This document shows, in pieces, positions 58,593 through 64,000 of a stretch of 64,000 nt of DNA. Under the pieces are notes generated by a model. That model saw only the letters and a list, made by a program, of their open reading frames with translations. It was not told the DNA's origin and made no database searches. Both the position numbers and the translations under genes were made by a program. This stretch comes from Maylandia zebra (taxonomy: Eukaryota; Chordata; Actinopteri; Cichliformes; Cichlidae), in the NCBI RefSeq assembly GCF_041146795.1, contig NC_135185.1:28579529-28643528 (forward strand), given 5' to 3'. Position 1 is the first letter of the stretch, and each line of letters begins with the position of its first letter.

Positions 58593-60462
58593 GTGGGCTT
58601 GTATTCTGTTGGCTTCAACACCATCTCATACTTGTTCCACAGAGAGTGATGTCCAAGATTGAGGAAGACTTGGATTCAAGGCTCAAGCCTAATTCCTTTC
58701 ATTCCCGTGGAGCTCCTTCCAGTAATAAGGTAAGACCTAAGTACTCTGCCGGTTTCTAGATAGCCTAATGTTGGTGTAATATCTGCTGTCATGTGTATAT
58801 TTTTACAGGCTGTCAGCTATCCGATCAAACTCAACAATGCAGCTATTTTAAGGAAGGAGGCACTGTATAAGCGTTGGGTGGAGGAGGAGGTCCAAAGGTA
58901 CAGCACAGCTTTTACCTGCTACTTTGACCTTTTCCAAGGTGTCTGCATAGTGCTCCACGAGGATGAAGTGCAAATCAAACACATGAAAAGTTGCATCCTT
59001 TGTGCGTCTGTTTTTAATACAGAATTGAGCGGCTGGTGCAAGGCGAGCGCGATCCTTCATCTTTCCTGCAGTGGCAAAAGGAGATGCGTGAGAAGGACCT
59101 TCAGGAGCAGTTGCCCAAGATTGAGCGCCGACACCTGGAGGCATGCATCAGTGAACAGGAGGCAGCTCTGGCCCGCAAACGTATAATGGAGCGCAATCAG
59201 AAGGCTGCGCAGCTGAAGAAAGAAGAGGTAGGTAAAAACCAAGTGGCAACTAATAAATAAAAGGAATTCACAGAGGATTAAACTTGTTGTCGTCTTCTTT
59301 ATGGCTTGTTTGCTTTTTCTAGACCGCTCAGCTGATGCAAAGATATGCTGAGAAAAGGTTGCAAGAGGAAAAGGAAATAAAGGATCTGGTGCAGCAAGTG
59401 GCAGATGGCCACAAGAATTCAAAGGCAGCTAAAGAGAAGTTACAGAAGCTGAAGCAAAGCATAGGTGCGCCTCCTCAAGCAGCTTGTCAAACGGGGCATT
59501 TCACGTGTTTCTTTTTGCTGTTCACATCAATGTCATGACAAATTTCACAGTGAAAGAAGTCTCCGAACAGAACCAGGAGCTGCTTCGTCAAGCACTGGAG
59601 GAAGCAGAGGCAGAGATGAGCCGCAAATTTGAAGTCATCCGAGAAATTCACTGCATTGAGTCGCTTCCTCGCATGAAATTCAAGAAATTTGATGACACAG
59701 ACGTAAGTGAAGGAAAGCTTCAGTACTATGCAAAAAAGAAAAGTGGTTTCAATGTGGATCAAGACTTTTGCACAGTTCTGTATCTTATACTGAGATGCTG
59801 TTATCGATCTCTGTGTCACAGTTATCTAATCCCATGTCAGACTGTAGGCCATGAGCTGCTGGGAGAAATGTCGCTGTATGAGACGAAGGAGCGGCTGGCC
59901 CATCTGAAGAACAAGCAGCAAGCAGAGCAGGAGGAGAAACGGAAGCTCATCCTGGAGGAGAAGCAGAAACAGAAGCAGCAGCTGATGGAGAAGCTGGATG
60001 CCATCAACTTCCACAGCAGCGTCCTGGCACAAGCTACGGCCATCAGGTCAGGAAAGTGGCAAACAAAAATACTCAAACGCAGAAATGTGCACATGTGCAT
60101 GTACTGATGCTAGTTTTGGCATGTGGCAGGAAAGAGGAGAGGAAAGCCGAGAAGGAATTAATTCAGCAGGTGGTGGCTCAGGATGAGACGGTTTTAGCTC
60201 TGAAGAAGATGCTTGAAGAGAAAAAGCAAGAACGTCAAAAGCTCAAGCAAACTGAAAGCAAGGTCAAAGCCCCTGAACAGACAGGAGGACACACAGGGAC
60301 ACACAGCCAGGTGAGTGTAAAGTCCACAACAAAGAAGAAATGAAAGAAGAAATAAAACGTATCCATAACTCCTTTCTCTGTTTCCTCTTTTGCCAGGCGA
60401 GTGTGACAAGCTGGGAGGAGCTGGAGCAGAGCTTGTCGCGCCTTGTAGAGAATTTTTCTTGA
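56766..60462 (+). CDS. cfap99: cfap99, cilia- and flagella-associated protein 99
   Basis: Complete gene, 15 coding exons, 1917 coding bases, 638 residues. Identified from its helical N-terminal domain (about 1-165, with LDDLGLQCFSSIVKSLDIKK and NLTTWIQDEWNNIYDAAFVE), a Pro-rich linker (about 190-212) and a long charged coiled-coil C-terminal half (about 290-610), together with the head-to-head position next to zfyve28 that human CFAP99 also has. Family knowledge: orthologue of Chlamydomonas FAP99, an axonemal protein; the detailed role is not firmly known to me. The start at 56766 (MASNYASLVKEA) was chosen over an in-frame ATG at 56640 because the upstream extension looks non-coding; 56640 remains possible. 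All phases join. Confidence 0.9.
56957..57101 (+). CDS. cfap99: cfap99 exon 2
   Basis: Residues 39-87, with MLQRKFILDVVSGCVEQKKL. Acceptor TTTTGTCACAG. Confidence 0.9.
57181..57275 (+). CDS. cfap99: cfap99 exon 3
   Basis: Residues 87-118, with ICYLATFLLDDLGLQCFSSI. Acceptor TTGCTCCCCAG. Confidence 0.92.
57352..57458 (+). CDS. cfap99: cfap99 exon 4
   Basis: Residues 119-154, with TTWIQDEWNNIYDAAFVEKQ. Two AG acceptors lie 7 nt apart, and only the upstream one keeps the frame. Confidence 0.88.
57876..58053 (+). CDS. cfap99: cfap99 exon 5
   Basis: Residues 154-213: RWRPEIDILMDQLAVKISQG, then a Pro-rich run with PKPRPLPMPELIPQQKK. Donor CCA|GTCAGT. Confidence 0.9.
58173..58253 (+). CDS. cfap99: cfap99 exon 6
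   Basis: Residues 214-240, with VPSSTYKAPKEKQIIEENKQ. Confidence 0.9.
58414..58482 (+). CDS. cfap99: cfap99 exon 7
   Basis: Residues 241-263, with ELLYEANIKQFRCGNPQKSE. Its donor AAG|GTGTGTATG runs straight into a GT repeat. Confidence 0.88.
58501..58589. repeat. (GT)n microsatellite in cfap99 intron 7
   Basis: About 44 GT units filling more than half of a 160-nt intron. Confidence 0.98.
58643..58729 (+). CDS. cfap99: cfap99 exon 8
   Basis: Residues 264-292, RVMSKIEEDLDSRLKPNSFH and a Ser-rich end. Confidence 0.9.
58809..58897 (+). CDS. cfap99: cfap99 exon 9
   Basis: Residues 293-322, with LNNAAILRKEALYKRWVEEE. The coiled coil begins here. Confidence 0.92.
59023..59227 (+). CDS. cfap99: cfap99 exon 10
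   Basis: Residues 322-390, with RDPSSFLQWQKEMREKDLQE and LEACISEQEAALARKRIMER. Confidence 0.93.
59323..59464 (+). CDS. cfap99: cfap99 exon 11
   Basis: Residues 391-438, charged helix with QRYAEKRLQEEKEIKDLVQQ. Confidence 0.92.
59551..59702 (+). CDS. cfap99: cfap99 exon 12
   Basis: Residues 438-488, with KFEVIREIHCIESLPRMKFK, probably a conserved non-coil block. Confidence 0.92.
59841..60046 (+). CDS. cfap99: cfap99 exon 13
   Basis: Residues 489-557, with GHELLGEMSLYETKERLAHL and a Lys/Gln/Glu-rich coil. Confidence 0.93.
60130..60310 (+). CDS. cfap99: cfap99 exon 14
   Basis: Residues 557-617, helix followed by a Gly/Thr/His-rich end. Confidence 0.9.
60397..60462 (+). CDS. cfap99: cfap99 exon 15 and stop
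   Basis: Residues 618-638 (ASVTSWEELEQSLSRLVENF, Ser) and TGA. Confidence 0.9.
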   Translation, partial: ASVTSWEELEQSLSRLVENFS

Positions 60463-60515
60463 CTCAAGCTATAAATGTGTTTATCAGGCACTGCAATCTT
60501 ATGACTGTTTAATTT

Positions 60516-60521
60516 AATAAA
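60516..60521 (+). terminator. cfap99: cfap99 polyadenylation signal
   Basis: AATAAA 54 bases after the stop codon. Confidence 0.75.
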
Positions 60522-60544
60522 ACACGTGTGGATAACATGTGCAG

Positions 60545-61339
60545 TCATTTGAAGTTGCACTTATGTACTGATGTTGATCGCTGCTTGGTTTTCTGCAACA
60601 GTCGAGTATTACGACTTTTTTTTATTTTTTGTTTCAATTACTGCCAAAGTTATCGAAACTCACGTCTGTACGTAACATGAAAAAAGGAAGCGAGCCTTCA
60701 ACCGTGACTGATGAGGAATGTTTCCCTTCCCCTAAACAATACTGTTTTCTGTGGCTTTCTGTGGTTTTCTGCGTCTTGCTACCAATTTACTGTACTAAAT
60801 AAATACCAAGAGTCAAGTATCATATCTTTTGGGACTATCCACAACAACAAAAAAGAGAACTACTGCAAGCATAGACACAAGAATTGAACAATATACAATA
60901 ACATTTCTCTGTGATATTCTATATTTAGCACAAAGCAACATAAAGTATATTAATGATATGATTTTTTATTTTTTTTTGTAAAAATTAATTAAGTAATTTT
61001 CATGATAAATTCGTATTACTGCTTGGACCTAGTTTGAATCGCTTCACCTGCGGACCGGGAGCAACTCTGAGCCTAATGCATGATGTTTTAATAAGGCGGT
61101 GGTGTCCCTGTTGGTTGTTCCTTGTAACTACACCAGATCTGTCTTGAATTGAGCCTATTTCTCTCGGTTTTTTCCCTCTAAACCAAAATCACATGATGCC
61201 TTTTTGTCATATGACACTGATGAGTGGGCTGATTCCCCTGACAGCGTAATCTATGAAAACAAAGGAAACGCTGCCACATTTAAGAGATGAGATGCTGTAG
61301 ACAAGCATTGTTTGGTGGCTGCAGTCGGTAATCTGGAGC
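60545..61339 (+). promoter_or_regulatory. Intergenic region and promoter of the Cys-rich gene
   Basis: No gene seen. Two TCAYRTGA E-boxes lie about 140 bp before the next ATG. No clear TATA box. Confidence 0.4.
61189..61214. promoter_or_regulatory. Paired TCAYRTGA (M-box-like) E-boxes
   Basis: TCACATGA at 61189-61196 and TCATATGA at 61207-61214 both fit the site used by MITF/TFE/USF-type factors. Binding is not shown. Confidence 0.35.
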
Positions 61340-61388
61340 ATGGACTGTCGGGGAGTTCTGGCTGCGATCACCGCCGCTTGTTTCATAG
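61340..61388 (+). CDS. Cys-rich gene exon 1, signal peptide
   Basis: Residues 1-16 plus one base, donor ATAG|GTAAGT. The ATG context is GGAGCATGG. Confidence 0.75.
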
Positions 61389-64000
61389 GTAAGTGGAGTG
61401 GCTTGTACAGTTAACGAAACGGCGGCGGTAATCCTATAAACCAAGGGTCTAATACAGAGATTTACTATATAGTATGAAAAAAAGCATGAAGTCACCTTAG
61501 GTTAATTCACTACTGAAAAGTGCTGATGGTTTGTTATTGAAAGTATAGAAACAGTAGAATCAGTTCTAATGTTGTTGCATCATGTAATTTAGACTTTGTT
61601 CAAAGCAAAACTTTATTACACACACTTTTCTTTGCACCAGGACACCATAATGAAATTAATACACTGGCTCACTGTATTTCCGTGGTACTTATTGCTTTTG
61701 TATTTCTGTTAATATAATTTTATCCGTTTTTACAAACTCCCTGACTTGTAATTCAAGAAGCATATCTATTTGGGAGAGAACTGCTGCCAACCCAGAGGAG
61801 ACTGGAGCTGAGAAATCATATGACCCCTTTCTGAATAATTGCATTTCATGAGGAGGATGGCTCCTATTCAAGAAAGCAGTTAAGCGCAAGGCTTATGTGA
61901 TTACTACCACAATATGGGCTCTGTTTTGCTGATGTGCCTATACCTTTTGCAGCCACCTTTTTTTCTTTCTTTCCCTGTTGGATAAACTTTTTGTAAAATC
62001 ATTCAGCTATAGTTGATTGAAGAAGTTCTTCCTCTTTTAATAAAGGCAATGCAGCAAGGTTGGCTCTCAGGTCACTCATCCACTTGCTAACATTTATTTT
62101 TCATACTTCTGTTGTGTCCCTGAGGCTGTGTCCTAGCTCAGTGCGTGTCTAGGGAGGAGGGACGTGAGGGTTCAACCTCAGTCCACAGCAACATTTCAAA
62201 GCAGGAGACTGAATCATGGAGAGATGCAGGGAGACAGGAGTTAAAATCCTGGTTATTATTTGCAATACTAATAAATAAACGAAAACATTCAAAGAAAAGG
62301 TATGCAGGAGGGTCCCCCAAAATGTTTGCTTACACTGTTTGTATTAATTATTAGTGATCATACCACATATTTTTGCTTTTATGCACTCGAGCCATAACTT
62401 TTTCACTACATTTAGGTACTTTTGAACCTTTTTAAGACAGCTGACCGCATATATACCATTGTGTCCTTCCTTCTCAGGCTTAGTGGTGAGCCAGACCACT
62501 CTTACTCCTGCTGTGACAGATACCACTCTGATCGAAAATGTGACCAGTCTGACTCCGACACCCGTGATTTTCAGCAGCACCACCTCAGGCTGCTTCACTT
62601 TTAACCTTTCTGCTTGTGAGCCATGTGCTCCGGGGTCACAGTACGACAACAGTGAGTCAGTGACTATCATCTGCCATGGCTTTATTTTATGATATTTCTA
62701 AATATGCTATATTTAATGTCCTTTCTGTTAAGTACCTGGCTTTGCTTTTGTTGATATTAAAGTAAGCTGTATGATATTAAAGCAGCAAAAATGAAGAGTA
62801 AAATCAACTTTTTGTCAATCCCCCCCAGACACCCTTCTGTGCACGTGCTGTCCTGACTCAGGGCGGTGTGTATTTCCTGGCGCGTGCCTGCCATGCACCA
62901 GAGGATTTTATCAGCCACTAGCAGGACAGCAGCAGTGTCTACCTTGCAGCCGGGGCTTCTACACCAAGTAAAGACTAATTTTGTTCCAGCAAATTCAAAC
63001 TTCACTTTTTTTTCTCTCTTTTTAAATATAAATCCAGAGTTTACATCACTAATAATTTTTTCATATGCTGTATCCACTTCAGTTTCATTGGAAGTCCATT
63101 ATGTCGCCCTTGCCCTCCTGGGTCCTTCAACAATAACACTGGTGAAGACTCTTGCACAAGTTGCTCACCAGGTTTGTTTATCTAGCAGTTACTCATTGTT
63201 TTCTATATCAGAAAACAGAGAGTGTTGATTCCCATACATATGCTTTAATTGTAAAATATTGCTATAAAATACACACAACTTAAAGAGAAAGGCACGCTTT
63301 ATGCTTTTGATTATTTTCTGTTACAAAACAATGGATCCTCTTAGTGGATGTGGTTTCAAATAATAGCTTAAGGTTCAGGCTTCAGACTCCTCTAAACATT
63401 TGCTCGGTAGCTTTTCCGTATGATGTCACTCTGAGGTGATATCTGTATTATGGTTATCTCAGGAAATTTGAACAGGTCCCCTTAAAGTCTATAGATATGC
63501 TTGCATTAGTATATGTTGATATCTATAACTCAAAACCACAAATTATGTATATTTCTGTTCGTTTTTTAGGTTTCTTTTCATCGCAGGGTAATTCTACTTC
63601 ATGTAAACCATGTGCACAAGGACGTTTTTGCAAGTAAGTTGGACCTGATTGCTGCTGGGACTGCATTTCTGTTTGTGTGTCCATTTTTCTGTTTTGTTGT
63701 TGTTGCCCTGTAACTGAGCAGAACTCAGTGTTTGGAAAATAACTTATCTAACCACCAAACTGAGCATCACATGCTTTCATCTCATGGTTCTGAGTTGCCT
63801 GCACAGTTGCACGCCACACAAACACACCCACACGCACAGACACACACAGGACTAGCGTCTGCTTTGAGTAATCTGCAGCTGGCACAAAGTCACGAATGGC
63901 ATGCACAGCCCTGTTTAAGTGGTTTATGTGACTCCTATTGAAATGAATGTAGTTTTGATTCATGACAAAAATGCATTATCCCTCCATTACAGTTTGAGGT
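61340..64000 (+). CDS. Cys-rich secreted or type I membrane protein, GCC2/GCC3 repeats (5' part)
   Basis: I do not recognise the gene. Six exons are seen: 61340-61388, 62478-62651, 62829-62967, 63083-63171, 63570-63633 and 63993-64000 (cut by the edge). All phases join. The product starts with a signal peptide (MDCRGVLAAITAACFIG), then a Thr/Ser-rich stretch with possible N-glycosylation sites (NVT, NLS), then repeated Cys modules of the form C-x2-C-x2-G-x-(Y/F): EPCAPGSQY, LPCTRGFYQ, LPCSRGFYT, RPCPPGSFN, KPCAQGRFC. This pattern is that of ephrin-receptor-like GCC2/GCC3 domains; a TNF-receptor-type Cys-rich protein is the main alternative. It acts outside the cell or at the surface. Any membrane segment lies to the right of the window. 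Confidence 0.75.
61389..62477 (+). other. Intron 1 of the Cys-rich gene
   Basis: 1.1 kb, nothing recognised. Confidence 0.65.
62478..62651 (+). CDS. Cys-rich gene exon 2
   Basis: Thr/Ser-rich segment, then GCFTFNLSACEPCAPGSQYD. Acceptor CTTCCTTCTCAG, donor A|GTGAGT. Confidence 0.8.
62829..62967 (+). CDS. Cys-rich gene exon 3
   Basis: Nine Cys in about 46 residues, with CTCCPDSGRCVFPGACLPCT and QQCLPCSRGFYT. Confidence 0.82.
63083..63171 (+). CDS. Cys-rich gene exon 4
   Basis: One GCC-type module: CRPCPPGSFNNNTGEDSCTS and CSPG. Confidence 0.82.
63172..63569 (+). other. Intron 4 of the Cys-rich gene
   Basis: About 400 bases, nothing recognised. Confidence 0.65.
63570..63633 (+). CDS. Cys-rich gene exon 5
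   Basis: FFSSQGNSTSCKPCAQGRFC with a further NST glycosylation site. Donor AA|GTAAGT. Confidence 0.8.
63634..63992 (+). other. Intron 5 of the Cys-rich gene
   Basis: About 360 bases with a short ACACAC-rich stretch near 63820. Confidence 0.6.
63993..64000 (+). CDS. Cys-rich gene exon 6 (first bases only)
   Basis: Acceptor CTCCATTACAG, then 8 bases in a phase that fits exon 5 (C-N-L-R). Confidence 0.5.

Noticed and set aside
58505..58759. Open frame starting in a Val-Cys repeat and running into exon 8
   Set aside because: The first part is the GT microsatellite; only the exon 8 portion is coding.

Overview
The window is ordinary vertebrate nuclear DNA. Genes are split by canonical GT/AG introns, and the rest is dense interspersed repeats, long CA/GT microsatellites and low-GC intron sequence. 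Repeat families (L2-like and R4/Dong (Rex6-like) LINEs, Tc1 remnants, a V-SINE-like element, repeats I associate with percomorph fish) and protein sequence point to a teleost, probably a percomorph. The species cannot be named from the sequence. I found no prokaryotic, phage, CRISPR or viral gene system, and no clear new system.

Layout: (1) 1-22.5 kb, minus strand: 5' part of fgfrl1. A signal-peptide exon lies at 21.5 kb, and the first Ig-domain exon runs off the left edge. The 21-kb intron between them holds repeats. (2) 22.5-26.5 kb: intergenic, with a 5'-truncated L2-like LINE whose reverse transcriptase frame is open. (3) 26.5-55 kb, minus strand: the whole of zfyve28 (LST2), 14 coding exons that join in phase into 1000 codons plus stop. 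Its 17.6-kb first intron carries a Tc1 remnant and a Rex6-like LINE 3' end sitting in a TA repeat. (4) 54.6-56.6 kb: divergent promoter region. (5) 56.5-60.5 kb, plus strand: the whole of cfap99, 15 coding exons, 638 codons plus stop. A perfect palindromic RFX X-box lies just upstream. (6) 61.3 kb to the right edge, plus strand: 5' part of a Cys-rich secreted or membrane protein with GCC2/GCC3 (ephrin-receptor-like) repeats, which I could not name.

Biology: Fgfrl1 (kinase-less FGF receptor) and Zfyve28/Lst2 (endosomal FYVE protein) are both described as dampers of receptor tyrosine kinase signalling. Cfap99 is a ciliary axoneme protein. From memory, the human orthologues all lie on 4p16.3, with ZFYVE28 and CFAP99 adjacent, so the right half is conserved synteny. 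All splice junctions were placed by hand from reading frame, phase and GT/AG sites. Transcript ends are approximate.
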